DNA of 64,000 nt, from NCBI GenBank assembly GCA_902793465.1, contig CADBDT010000002.1, positions 85,577 through 149,576 of the forward strand. The letters run 5' to 3'. The position numbers and the translations under genes are program-made. Of the stretch, positions 41,335 through 49,656 are shown piece after piece. The DNA comes from an uncultured Coriobacteriaceae bacterium. GTDB lineage: Bacteria > Actinomycetota > Coriobacteriia > Coriobacteriales > Atopobiaceae. The notes under the pieces were generated by a model. That model did not search any database and had not been told where the DNA came from. It saw nothing but the letters and a program-made list of their open reading frames with translations. The stretch's first letter is position 1, and each line of letters opens with the position of its first letter.

Positions 41335-42117
41335 TTACTCGTTACCCTTCGCTGCGTAACGGTACTTGGCAAACGTGTAGCGACGCTTGTCTTTTGTAAC
41401 GTCGCCGTACTCTATGGCTTCCTTCGGACAGTTGTGGATGCATGCCATGCAATGCGCACAATGCGACATGTTCCACGTTGGCCTACCGTCGCGCATCGTT
41501 ATGGCCACAACCGGACAAACCCTCTCGCAGAGTCCGCACGACACGCACTTATCGCTTACCCAGAACTTGCGCGTCCGCAAGCCAACAAAGCGAAGCCCGG
41601 GCATAAGCGCCTGGGTAAGCGCAACCTCAGGAAGCAGCGAACGCTTGCCCGTAAGAACCTCCCCTGCGCGTATGGCACGGGCAACTTCGGGCAGCTGCTC
41701 GGAGGTCACACGTATGCGCCTCTCGATCTCCTCTTCCTCGATCTTTCGGTTCGTTATGCTCGTAATGTGGATGCCGGGGAGCACGCATCCTGCAAAGCCT
41801 CCAAACCGCATCCCCTTTTGCTCCAGGATCTTTTTGAGCTGATGGCCTGCGATGCCCGAGTACCCACCGTCGGTAAGAACCCCATAGGCCACCGTTGGGC
41901 CCACAAACGACGCCTTTTTTAGGTAGTCAGAAAAGAACTTCGGCAGGCCACTTATGTGCACGGGCGAGCAGACGACCAGCGTCTTGCCGCAATCGATCGG
42001 CGAAACGTCGTTGGCACGTATCCTCGCACAAAGGTCACAGGCCTCGTCTTCCAAAAGCTCGGCGAGCCTCTGTGCCACAAACTTCGTGTTTCCCGTAGCA
42101 CTAAAGTAAACGATCAT
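41335..42117 (-). CDS. EFR1-type flavodoxin-ferredoxin fusion
   Basis: A 260-residue protein. The N-terminal 150 residues are a flavodoxin-like domain (MIVYFSATGNTKFVAQRLAE), binding FMN. Two 4Fe-4S clusters follow: CVSCGLCERVCP and CAHCMACIHNCP. This is the EFR1 family, an electron carrier of anaerobes. The ATG at 42117 is preferred to an upstream TTG because AGTTGAGG is spaced from it. It converges on PhzF and lies downstream of pckA, separated by two palindromes, so it is probably its own transcript. Confidence 0.88.
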   Translation of the reverse strand: MIVYFSATGNTKFVAQRLAELLEDEACDLCARIRANDVSPIDCGKTLVVCSPVHISGLPKFFSDYLKKASFVGPTVAYGVLTDGGYSGIAGHQLKKILEQKGMRFGGFAGCVLPGIHITSITNRKIEEEEIERRIRVTSEQLPEVARAIRAGEVLTGKRSLLPEVALTQALMPGLRFVGLRTRKFWVSDKCVSCGLCERVCPVVAITMRDGRPTWNMSHCAHCMACIHNCPKEAIEYGDVTKDKRRYTFAKYRYAAKGNE

Positions 42118-42138
42118 ACGTTGCCTCAACTCTTATCG

Positions 42139-42169
42139 TGTAACAGTAGCTCAGAGCAACTGTCACATT
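42139..42169. repeat. GTGACAGT-type palindrome, copy near EFR1 gene
   Basis: GTGTAACAGTAGCTC, A, GAGCAACTGTCACAT: the same element as at 2727-2757 with three arm mismatches. It lies directly upstream of the EFR1 start. Confidence 0.75.
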
Positions 42170-42212
42170 TGCATGCTTTGCTCAACCAGGTCAACCACGT
42201 CGCAAAGACGGG

Positions 42213-42271
42213 CAAAGGGGACGGGTGAGTTTGTGCCGCGGATGCGCGGACAAACTCACCCGTCCCCTTTG
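42213..42271. repeat. REP-like palindrome with 22-bp perfect arms
   Basis: The arms 42213-42234 and 42250-42271 are exact reverse complements (AAAGGGGACGGGTGAGTTT core) around a 15-base loop. It lies just after the pckA stop codon. Related AAAGGGGACGGG or CCGTCCCCTTG pieces are at 2245 and 39995. Confidence 0.8.
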
Positions 42272-42289
42272 TCCGACGCCTTGTAGCGG

Positions 42290-43882
42290 CTACTTGGAGT
42301 GAGGTCCTGCCTCGCGGACCGCGTCCTCCATGTTGGGGTACTTCTTGGCCGCATTCTCCTCAAACATGGCTGCGAGCTTTCTTGCCTGCTCGTCGTAGGC
42401 GTTCTTGTCCTTCCAGGTGTCGCGCGGGTTAAGCACGATGCTGGGCACGCCCTCAATCTGCTGCGGCACGTCCACGTTAAAGATCTCGTGGTGCACGAAC
42501 TTGGTCTTTTCGATCTCCCCGCTAAGGGCCGCGGTAACCATGGCACGGGTGTATGGCAGGTTTATGCGCTTGCCTTCGCCATGCGCTCCGCCCGTCCAAC
42601 CGGTGTTTATAAGGTACACGCGCGTGCCGTACTTTTCCATGCGCTCGCCAAACATCTTTGCGTAGTGCATGGGGTCAAGCGGCATAAACGGCTCGCCAAA
42701 GAGCGTGGAGAACGTGGGTGTGGGTTCGGTAATGCCGCGCTCGGTACCTGCCACCTTGCTGGTAAAGCCGCTCACAAAGTGGTACATGGCAGCGTCCTTG
42801 GAAAGACGCGAGATCGGAGGCAGAACGCCAAATGCGTCTGCGGTAAGCATAATAACGACCTTGGGAGCTCCGCCATAACCCAGCAGCTGAGCGTTGCTAA
42901 TGTACTCCACAGGGTACGCCACGCGGGTGTTCTCGGTAAACTTCTCGTCAAAGTAGTCGGGCACGCGCGAGCCAGGCGTAAGAACCACGTTTTCCACAAC
43001 CGAGCCAAAGCGAATTGCCTGGAAGATCTCGGGTTCGGTAACGTAGGAGATGCGGATGGCCTTGGCGTAGCAGCCGCCTTCGAAGTTAAACACGCCGTCG
43101 TCGGACCAGCCGTGCTCGTCGTCGCCAATAAGCGCGCGATTGGGGTCGGCCGAAAGCGTGGTCTTGCCCGTGCCAGAAAGACCAAAGAACACGGCCGTGT
43201 CGCCCGTTACGGGGTCCATGTTGCAGGACGAGTGCATGGGCAGCACGTTTTCTTCCGTAGGCATGAGGTAGTTCATTACCGAGAATATGCCCTTTTTGAT
43301 CTCGCCAGAATACGCGGTGCCTGCAATAACAATCTTGCGATCCTCAAAGTTAAGAAGAACGACCGCCTCGGAGTGCGTTCCGTACTCCTCGGGATCCAGC
43401 TTGAGGTTTGGCGCGGCGAGCACAATAAAGTCAGGGTCGCCGTACTCGTCCAGCTCCTGCTTGGAGGGACGAACGAGCATCTGTGTGGTAAAGAGCGCCT
43501 GGCTGGCCAGCTCGGTAATAACCGTAAACTTCCTGGAATAGCGACGCTGCGCGCCCGCCATGCCATGGACCACAAACAGGTCCTGATGGGCAAGGTGCTC
43601 GCATACCGCATCCTTTATCTTCTTGTATCCCTCTACAGAAAAGGGCTTGTTTACCTTGCCCCAGGCAATCTTGTCGTGCACGTCGGGCGTATCTACAATA
43701 AAACGATCCTCGGGTGAGCGACCAGTATACTTGCCCGTCTTAACGCGCAGGGCACCCGTATCGGTAAGCTTGCCCTCACGCCTCGAAAGCGCCTTTTCTA
43801 CCAGCTTGGCAGGGCTGCCATCTATAAGCACGGCGCCAGTGCGGTCGTGAATGCCGCACTTAAACAATTGGTCATCGATCAT
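42290..43882 (-). CDS. pckA: phosphoenolpyruvate carboxykinase (ATP)
   Basis: A 530-residue, full-length ATP-type enzyme that interconverts oxaloacetate plus ATP with PEP, CO2 and ADP. The kinase loop GLSGTGKTTLS and the metal-binding DDEHGWSDDGVFNFEGGCYAK region are intact, as is GRSPEDRF near residue 55 and the C-terminal KINLPYTRAM. In fermenting anaerobes it usually runs towards oxaloacetate and succinate or serves gluconeogenesis. AAGGAGGATCC precedes the ATG. A 270-base upstream region shared with the divergent aldose epimerase gene should hold its promoter. Confidence 0.95.
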   Translation of the reverse strand: MIDDQLFKCGIHDRTGAVLIDGSPAKLVEKALSRREGKLTDTGALRVKTGKYTGRSPEDRFIVDTPDVHDKIAWGKVNKPFSVEGYKKIKDAVCEHLAHQDLFVVHGMAGAQRRYSRKFTVITELASQALFTTQMLVRPSKQELDEYGDPDFIVLAAPNLKLDPEEYGTHSEAVVLLNFEDRKIVIAGTAYSGEIKKGIFSVMNYLMPTEENVLPMHSSCNMDPVTGDTAVFFGLSGTGKTTLSADPNRALIGDDEHGWSDDGVFNFEGGCYAKAIRISYVTEPEIFQAIRFGSVVENVVLTPGSRVPDYFDEKFTENTRVAYPVEYISNAQLLGYGGAPKVVIMLTADAFGVLPPISRLSKDAAMYHFVSGFTSKVAGTERGITEPTPTFSTLFGEPFMPLDPMHYAKMFGERMEKYGTRVYLINTGWTGGAHGEGKRINLPYTRAMVTAALSGEIEKTKFVHHEIFNVDVPQQIEGVPSIVLNPRDTWKDKNAYDEQARKLAAMFEENAAKKYPNMEDAVREAGPHSK

Positions 43883-44021
43883 GGATCCTCCTTGGGTCCG
43901 TGGGCCTTGTTGTAAAACGCACTTACAACATATTGCTGCCCACTATGGTCTTGCCGCAGGATAGTCTAGTGCATAAGTGTTGTTTACGCTAAAAAAGCGG
44001 CGTGGATTCGTAAAAAAACAC

Positions 44022-44035
44022 ACGTATGTATACGT
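44022..44035. promoter_or_regulatory. possible operator between pckA and the aldose epimerase gene
   Basis: ACGTAT, GT, ATACGT is a small inverted repeat in the 273-base divergent intergenic region. Position suggests a regulator site; there is no other support. Confidence 0.3.
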
Positions 44036-44155
44036 AAACTGCACTTTTTTAACAAGCCGTCCAGCAAAACCCGACACCTCGCGGATATTACGGGCGCCCG
44101 CCTGTTCTTATGTGTCAAAGTTGGCTTATGCACATAATCCAACGAGAGGAGAGCT

Positions 44156-45040
44156 ATGAGTGAGCTAATTACCATTTCCCGCGGCGCCATGAGCGCAAGC
44201 GTGGACACTGCTGGCGCGCAGCTAATGAGCCTAAAGAAGGACGGCGGAGAATACCTTTGGCAGCGCGATCCCAAGTGGTGGCCTCGCTGCGCCCCCGTGC
44301 TCTTTCCCATAGTGGGCAACATTCGCGACGACCGCGCGAACTCCGCCCAGGGCGAGATTCGCTTTGGCAGGCACGGCTTGGCTCGCAACTACGAGTTTGA
44401 GGTAACCGAGGCGGTTGAGGATTGCGTTTGCATGTCGCTTTGCTCCAGCGACGACACGCGCGCAAAGTTCCCGTTTGACTTTAAGCTAAGCATGACCTAC
44501 GCGCTTACAAACGATGCCCTTGAGCAGCGCTTTACGGTTACCAACACGGGAGATGTAACGCTGCCCTTTGTGGTGGGCGGCCATCCGGCGTTCAACGTCC
44601 CCGCGCCTGGCTGCGAGGGCGAGGACTTTGCGGACTATGCGCTGCGCTTTGCCGAGCCTTGGACCTACGCCTCCCCCACCATAAACACCACCACGGGCCT
44701 CATCGACTACCAAACACGCTTCTCGCTGCTGGAGGACTCGGACACGCTGCCCATCTCGCACAGGCTCTTTGACGTGGACACCCTTATTTTTGAGGACGTG
44801 CCGCAGCGCACCGTGTCGCTCGTTGGACCTTCGGGCCATGGCATGCAGGTGGACTTCGAGGGCTTTGACTACCTGGGCGTATGGAGCGCCGCCAACGACG
44901 CGCCGTTCGTGGCGCTAGAGCCGTGGCGCGGCACCGCAACCGGAACCGACGAGGACGACGAGTTTGAGCACAAGCGCGGCATGGACTTCCTCGAGCCGGG
45001 CGAGACCGCAGAGTACGCCTTCTTTATGAAGCCGCTCTAG
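44156..45040 (+). CDS. aldose 1-epimerase family protein (LacX-like)
   Basis: A 294-residue protein of the galactose mutarotase superfamily, LacX/YeaD branch: PRCAPVLFPIVGNIR, then FGRHGLARNYEF with the conserved His, VVGGHPAFNVP with the second catalytic His, and VALEPW with the catalytic Glu. It interconverts alpha and beta anomers of sugars; the substrate is unknown. GAGGAGAGC precedes the ATG. It is divergent from pckA and followed by the large palindromic element at 45114. Confidence 0.87.
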   Translation: MSELITISRGAMSASVDTAGAQLMSLKKDGGEYLWQRDPKWWPRCAPVLFPIVGNIRDDRANSAQGEIRFGRHGLARNYEFEVTEAVEDCVCMSLCSSDDTRAKFPFDFKLSMTYALTNDALEQRFTVTNTGDVTLPFVVGGHPAFNVPAPGCEGEDFADYALRFAEPWTYASPTINTTTGLIDYQTRFSLLEDSDTLPISHRLFDVDTLIFEDVPQRTVSLVGPSGHGMQVDFEGFDYLGVWSAANDAPFVALEPWRGTATGTDEDDEFEHKRGMDFLEPGETAEYAFFMKPL

Positions 45041-45113
45041 TAGAGCCGTCCACAAACACATGGTGGAGTGGTGTGCCGCTTGGGGATACACCCACCACCA
45101 TTAAGTTATAGCT

Positions 45114-45217
45114 GTGCACATTGGGGATATTCCCCTACGGGTACATCGCGGATGAGCCGGCCTCCAACGGAAGCCCTGCTCGCGATGTACCCGATGGGGA
45201 GTATCCCCAATGTGCAC
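45114..45217. repeat. about 100-bp palindromic element (class A), copy 1
   Basis: Outer arms GTGCACATTGGGGATA and TATCCCCAATGTGCAC (with one A/G difference inside), inner arms CGGGTACATCGCG and CGCGATGTACCCG, and a 34-base middle. The same element, inverted, starts at 63904. It lies between converging genes and ends CCCTTTT, so it may act as a terminator. Confidence 0.85.
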
Positions 45218-45255
45218 ACCCTTTTCAGACAGCCTTTCCCATGCGCGCCTCTCGT

Positions 45256-46221
45256 CTACAGGTTCATGCCGTCGCGCACCGCGTCCAGAATAACGGCATC
45301 GCGAACAGACGCATCGAGCGGCATAATGGGCGACTCAATCTTGCCATTCTCGTACAAGTCCACAAAGTGAGAGATCTCGCCAAAGAAGTCGTCCACCTCG
45401 TACGGCGCCTCTATGGGCTGCTTGGTACCGTCGTTCATTAAAAGGATCGCCTGCGTGGGGCGGTGCAGCTCGTCCACCACAATGCGTCCGCGCTCCCCCA
45501 CGATGGTCGCCCGACGGGGCTTTGAGCGGTCGAACGCGCACTCCAACACGGCCTCAACACCGTCGCAGTCCAACCGAGCCGCAGCATAGATGTCTATGCC
45601 ATGCTTAAACTTGCCACCAACGGACACAATACGCAGCTTGCCCGGACAGAAGTCCTCAATCCAGCTCGCGCAGTAGGTGCCACAGTCCAGCAACACACCG
45701 GAGCCAGGGCCCGGCGTCATATGGTACGTGCCCGTTCCCTCAACAAGACCAAGCATGTCGTTGCACAGCGTGGCCTCTACCTTGGTTATGGGACCGATCT
45801 TTTGCGCCGCCTCCTTTACCTCCTTATAAATGGGGGTAAAACGCGGCTTCATGGCCTCCATAAAGAGCGTTTTTCTGTCGTGTACTATATCTGCAATCTC
45901 CACCATCTGCGAAGCAGAGAGCATCGCGGGCTTCTCGCAGAGCACTGCCTTCTTTGCCTGCAGCGCCTTTGATGCCCAGTCAAAGTGCCATTCGTGAGGA
46001 AGCGCAAGATAGATTGCGTCAATTTCCGGATCGGTGAGCATCTCTGCAAAACTGCCATATGCATGAGCTCCCGGCCCATGGGAAACCGAACGCAAGAACG
46101 CCTGCGCCTTTTGAAGCGTTCTACAACTTGCCGCCTTAAGCTCGGCCCGTGGCTCGTGCTCCAGGCTTGCAGCAAAGCGATGGGCAATGTTGCCAGCGCC
46201 AAGTATTCCAAACCGAATCAC
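45256..46221 (-). CDS. Gfo/Idh/MocA-family oxidoreductase
   Basis: A 321-residue protein. FGILGAGNIAHRFAASL is the Rossmann NAD(P)-binding loop; AIYLALPHEWHFDWASKAL and VLCEKPAML are the family blocks including the EKP lysine; the C-terminal half is the sheet-type substrate domain (GSGVLLDCGTYCASW, with D and Y in catalytic positions). It likely oxidises or reduces a sugar or sugar derivative; the substrate is unknown. The start is a GTG with AAAGGAGG upstream. It is a single gene. Confidence 0.88.
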   Translation of the reverse strand: MIRFGILGAGNIAHRFAASLEHEPRAELKAASCRTLQKAQAFLRSVSHGPGAHAYGSFAEMLTDPEIDAIYLALPHEWHFDWASKALQAKKAVLCEKPAMLSASQMVEIADIVHDRKTLFMEAMKPRFTPIYKEVKEAAQKIGPITKVEATLCNDMLGLVEGTGTYHMTPGPGSGVLLDCGTYCASWIEDFCPGKLRIVSVGGKFKHGIDIYAAARLDCDGVEAVLECAFDRSKPRRATIVGERGRIVVDELHRPTQAILLMNDGTKQPIEAPYEVDDFFGEISHFVDLYENGKIESPIMPLDASVRDAVILDAVRDGMNL

Positions 46222-46367
46222 CAGAGCCTCCTTTGTCTAAAGGCCAATACATGCTAAAGCGCAATTATACGACCATACAAGGGAGACCACAGCCAATGGA
46301 AACACATCTTCAAATCTTGGCAACCAAAAATATTCAGGAACTCCCCGACTCTAAAAGCCAGCCAAAA

Positions 46368-46437
46368 AGACCTCTCAAGGGGGAGTACCCCTCTTGATTG
46401 GTACCAATCAAGAGGGGTACTCCCCCTTGAGAGGTCT
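46368..46437 (-). terminator. perfect 70-bp palindrome (class B), probable argC terminator
   Basis: AGACCTCTCAAGGGGGAGTA and 15 further bases are followed by their exact reverse complement. The element reaches into the argC stop codon. On the minus strand it is followed by TTTTT, so it can work as a rho-independent terminator. It is made of two inverted 33-bp repeat units. Confidence 0.85.
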
Positions 46438-47374
46438 ACAGAAGGCCGGTGGTCTCGTCGAGGCCAAGGGCTATGTTCATGTTTTGGACGGCTGCACCGG
46501 AGGCGCCCTTTCCAAGGTTGTCAAAAAGCGCGGTTACAGTCGTTTGGTTCTCGTTGCCGCACACCACAATATGCAGCTCGTTAGTACCGGCAAGCTCGTT
46601 GGCATAGAGCGTGGGTTGGGTTTCGCAGAAGTCGCGCACGTGCACGAGGCGCTGCCCAGCGTAATGCGCGCACAGGCAAGCATGCACGTCCTGCGCGCTT
46701 CCCACGTTGGTCAGAAGATCGTTAAAAAGCATTACCGAGGTAGCCATTCCCTTGTAGTAGTCGTCCACAACGGGCATAAACACAGGGGGACGCTCAATGC
46801 CCGTGATGGCCTGCATTTCGGGAAGATGCTTGTGCCTAAGCGTTAACCCATAGATTCCCGGCGCATCCAGCTTGGCGGCGCGCTCGGCAGACTCGTAGTC
46901 CGCAATCATGCGCTTGCCGCCCCCGGAGTATCCCGTAAGCGAATAGCACGTTAGCGCGTAGTCCTTGGGCAGGATTCCCGCCTGCACCAGCGGCGCCACC
47001 ACAGATATAAAGCCCGTGGCATGGCATCCCGGATTGGCAATGCGCTTGCTGGACGCTATTGCAGAGCGCTGCGACTCGTTGAGCTCGGGAAAGCCATAGG
47101 TCCAGCCAGGAGCAACCCTATGGGCAGTGGACGCGTCTATTATGCAAACCTCGGGGTTTTCCACCAGCGAAACCGCCTCGCGGGCAGCGTCGTCGGGAAG
47201 ACACAGGAACACGACGTCGGCCGCGTTAATAAACCTTTTGCGCTCGTCCACGTCGTGACGCTTGTCCTCGTCTATGCGCATGAGCTCAAGGTCGTCCCGT
47301 GAGCTAATGCGCTCGAAAATCTGCAGGCCGGTGGTCCCCGCTTGTCCGTCTATGTAAATCCGTGCTGCTGCCAT
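46436..47374 (-). CDS. argC: N-acetyl-gamma-glutamyl-phosphate reductase, type 2
   Basis: A 312-residue enzyme that reduces N-acetyl-glutamyl phosphate to the semialdehyde with NADPH, third step of arginine synthesis. IDGQAGTTGLQIFERI is the nucleotide-binding loop, C117 in ANPGCHATGF is the catalytic Cys, and HKHLPEM follows. The opening IYIDGQAGTTGL places it in the short type 2 branch. No other arginine gene lies nearby. It starts 17 bases after the flavodiiron gene, so the two may be cotranscribed. The stop codon overlaps a perfect palindrome. Confidence 0.92.
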   Translation of the reverse strand: MAAARIYIDGQAGTTGLQIFERISSRDDLELMRIDEDKRHDVDERKRFINAADVVFLCLPDDAAREAVSLVENPEVCIIDASTAHRVAPGWTYGFPELNESQRSAIASSKRIANPGCHATGFISVVAPLVQAGILPKDYALTCYSLTGYSGGGKRMIADYESAERAAKLDAPGIYGLTLRHKHLPEMQAITGIERPPVFMPVVDDYYKGMATSVMLFNDLLTNVGSAQDVHACLCAHYAGQRLVHVRDFCETQPTLYANELAGTNELHIVVCGNENQTTVTALFDNLGKGASGAAVQNMNIALGLDETTGLL

Positions 47375-47391
47375 TTTTCAACTCCAGATTA

Positions 47392-48555
47392 CTAGTCCAG
47401 CGTGGCAAACTCCTCCGCCAGCGCGTCAATCTGTGCGCGGGAGTCGTCGTTGAGCGAGCCCTTAACGGTAACGTTGTTCTGCGCATACGTAATGTTTGCG
47501 CACTTGTCCATAAGGGCGCGCATGCCCTTGGTGGCCGCAGGCATCCACGAGCCGTTTTCCATAAACGCAACCTTGCGGTTTTGGAAGGCGTGGTCCAGCA
47601 GATGGTGAATAAACTGATCCATTGCAGGGAACACGCCACCGCAGTACGTGGTGGTTGCAAGCACCAGGTGCCCATGACGGAACGCGTCCTCCACGGCCTC
47701 CGCCTGGTCGTCACGCGCAAGATCGGTTACCACCACGCGCGGGCAGCCCTTCTCCTCGAGCTTCTGCGCAAGCAGCTCCACGGCAGCCTTGGTGTGCCCA
47801 TACACGCTCGAGTAGGCAATAACCACGCCCGGGGTCTCCACCTCGTAGGCAGACCAGGTCTGGTACTGGCCAATGTAGTGCTCCAGGTTCTCGGTAAGAA
47901 TGGGACCGTGGAGCGGGCAAATGGTCTTTATGTCCAGCTTTGCCGCCTTGGCAAGAACCTTTTGGACCGGTGCGCCAAACTTGCCCACAATGCCAAAGTA
48001 GTAGCGGCGTGCCTCGCAGTCCCAGTCCTCCTCCACGTCCAGGGCGCCAAACTTGCCAAAGGCGTCTGCCGAAAAGAGCACCTTGTCGGCTGCGTCGTAG
48101 GTAAATATAACCTCGGGCCAGTGCACGTTGGGAGCGGCTATAAACGTGAGCTCCTTGGAGCCAAGGGAAAGCGTTGCCCCTTCCTTAACCACCATATTGC
48201 GGCCTTCGAACTTGGTGCCAAAGTAGTTCTGCATCATGTTGAAGGCACCAACGCTGCCCACGATAACCGCCTCGGGATACTTGTCCATAAAGACGGTAAT
48301 GGAGGCGCTGTGGTCGGGCTCCATGTGCTGGACAATAAGGTAGTCGGGCGTACGGCCGTCGAGCGCCTCCTGGACGTTTGCAATCCACTCGTCGCCAAAG
48401 TTCCCGTCGACGCCGTCCATAACTGCGATCTTCTCGTCGACAATTACGTAAGAGTTATAGGCCATTCCGTTGGGAACGATGTACTGGCCCTCAAACAAGT
48501 CGAGCTCGTGATCGTTTACGCCAACGTAGATAATGCCATCTGCAATCTGTCGCAT
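47392..48555 (-). CDS. fprA: flavodiiron protein (FprA type)
   Basis: A 387-residue protein with a metallo-beta-lactamase-like diiron domain and a C-terminal flavodoxin domain. Diiron ligands are visible in HMEPDH, NVHWPE, SADAFG and LHGPI. The flavodoxin half begins VVIAYSSVYGHTKAAVELLA. These proteins reduce O2 to water or NO to N2O and protect anaerobes from oxygen. There is no rubredoxin domain, so an external electron donor is needed. GAAAGGTAGC precedes the ATG. Confidence 0.93.
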   Translation of the reverse strand: MRQIADGIIYVGVNDHELDLFEGQYIVPNGMAYNSYVIVDEKIAVMDGVDGNFGDEWIANVQEALDGRTPDYLIVQHMEPDHSASITVFMDKYPEAVIVGSVGAFNMMQNYFGTKFEGRNMVVKEGATLSLGSKELTFIAAPNVHWPEVIFTYDAADKVLFSADAFGKFGALDVEEDWDCEARRYYFGIVGKFGAPVQKVLAKAAKLDIKTICPLHGPILTENLEHYIGQYQTWSAYEVETPGVVIAYSSVYGHTKAAVELLAQKLEEKGCPRVVVTDLARDDQAEAVEDAFRHGHLVLATTTYCGGVFPAMDQFIHHLLDHAFQNRKVAFMENGSWMPAATKGMRALMDKCANITYAQNNVTVKGSLNDDSRAQIDALAEEFATLD

Positions 48556-48608
48556 AGCTAGCTACCTTTCGATTGAAACAACGTGCCTAATCCAGAATAG
48601 CGCATTTG

Positions 48609-48674
48609 ACCTCTCAAGGGGGAGTACCCCTCTTGATTGGTACCAATCAAGAGGGGTACTCCCCCTTGAGAGGT
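48609..48674. repeat. perfect 66-bp palindrome (class B)
   Basis: Two inverted 33-bp units meet at GGTACC: ACCTCTCAAGGGGGAGTACC and 13 further bases, then the exact reverse complement. It begins one base from the PAP2 gene's stop codon. On the minus strand there is no T-run after it. Confidence 0.85.
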
Positions 48675-48675
48675 T

Positions 48676-49584
48676 CTATTCCTGCGAGGGCTTCACGCGC
48701 ACTACCAGTATGATGGACGCAACCACAGCCACGAGCGCGCCAACGCTTACGTCGGTAAGGAAGTGCGCGCCCATTACCATGCGCGAGATCATAATGCTTA
48801 GGGCAACCACAAACTCCAGAACGAGCGCCAGGCGCCACTTGCTACGAAGGGAAGGGATGAGGGCCGCCAGGCCATAGAAACAGCCGATTACCGAGGCGGC
48901 ATTGATCGAGTGCCCGCTGGGGAAAGACTTAAACGCGTCGCCGGGCAACTCGTAGCGCGTCATGAGCTCTGCGTAGCCAGAGAACGGCTGGTACCACGGC
49001 TGGAACGTCACGCCCTCGTATCCAAGGGCAATGGCGTTGAACCGAGGCCGATGCATGAAGTTCTTAATGACCTCCACCACCAGGAACGACACCACAAGAA
49101 AGACCACGGCAGTAAGCAAGTTGCGCACCAGCTCCGCATCGTCGTTCTTCTTTGCCAGGGAGTATCCAACGAACGCAAGCACGAGACCCAGCAGAACTCC
49201 AGCCACAATGAGCGCGGTGGAGGGAATGTTTGAGAAGGGCAGGCGTCTAACGCCGTCGAGCTCGGGGAAGCCTTTGACCGCAAGATAGCTCGTAAAACAT
49301 CCGAGCGCCACACAAAGGGCAGCAAGGCCCATGCGCGCTATAGGCGGTCGCGAGCTCGCAATGCTCCTCTGCGCCAGTGCGCCCAGCATTACCACAACCG
49401 GCGCGGCAAGCGGAAACAGCCCCACCGTGGAGATGACGATGGCAATCGGGTTTCCCTCACTCTTTATGGCCTGCGCGACGGAAAGGTCCATAAACGTTCC
49501 AACGCAGAGTCCCACCACCAGAATCACTGCAAACGCTATAAGGCCCTTTAGCAGCAGCGCCTTGTCCCGCATGTTCATTAACAT
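48676..49584 (-). CDS. PAP2-family membrane phosphatase
   Basis: A protein of about 302 residues with several hydrophobic segments and the three PAP2 motifs: KNFMHRPRF, SFPSGHS, and SRMVMGAHFLTD. Such enzymes dephosphorylate lipid phosphates, for example undecaprenyl or phosphatidylglycerol phosphate, at the membrane surface. The unusually long insertion between motifs 1 and 2 (YEGVTFQPWYQPFSGY) is typical of bacterial members from Coriobacteria-like genomes as far as I can judge. The ATG at 49584 is chosen because AAGGAGG lies inside the upstream extension, eight bases before it. Confidence 0.85.
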   Translation of the reverse strand: MLMNMRDKALLLKGLIAFAVILVVGLCVGTFMDLSVAQAIKSEGNPIAIVISTVGLFPLAAPVVVMLGALAQRSIASSRPPIARMGLAALCVALGCFTSYLAVKGFPELDGVRRLPFSNIPSTALIVAGVLLGLVLAFVGYSLAKKNDDAELVRNLLTAVVFLVVSFLVVEVIKNFMHRPRFNAIALGYEGVTFQPWYQPFSGYAELMTRYELPGDAFKSFPSGHSINAASVIGCFYGLAALIPSLRSKWRLALVLEFVVALSIMISRMVMGAHFLTDVSVGALVAVVASIILVVRVKPSQE

Positions 49585-49656
49585 CCTTTGCGCCTCCTTA
49601 CGCAACGACACCAGTACGCTTACATGCTCATTCCAGCACGTTTGTAACGATACTCG

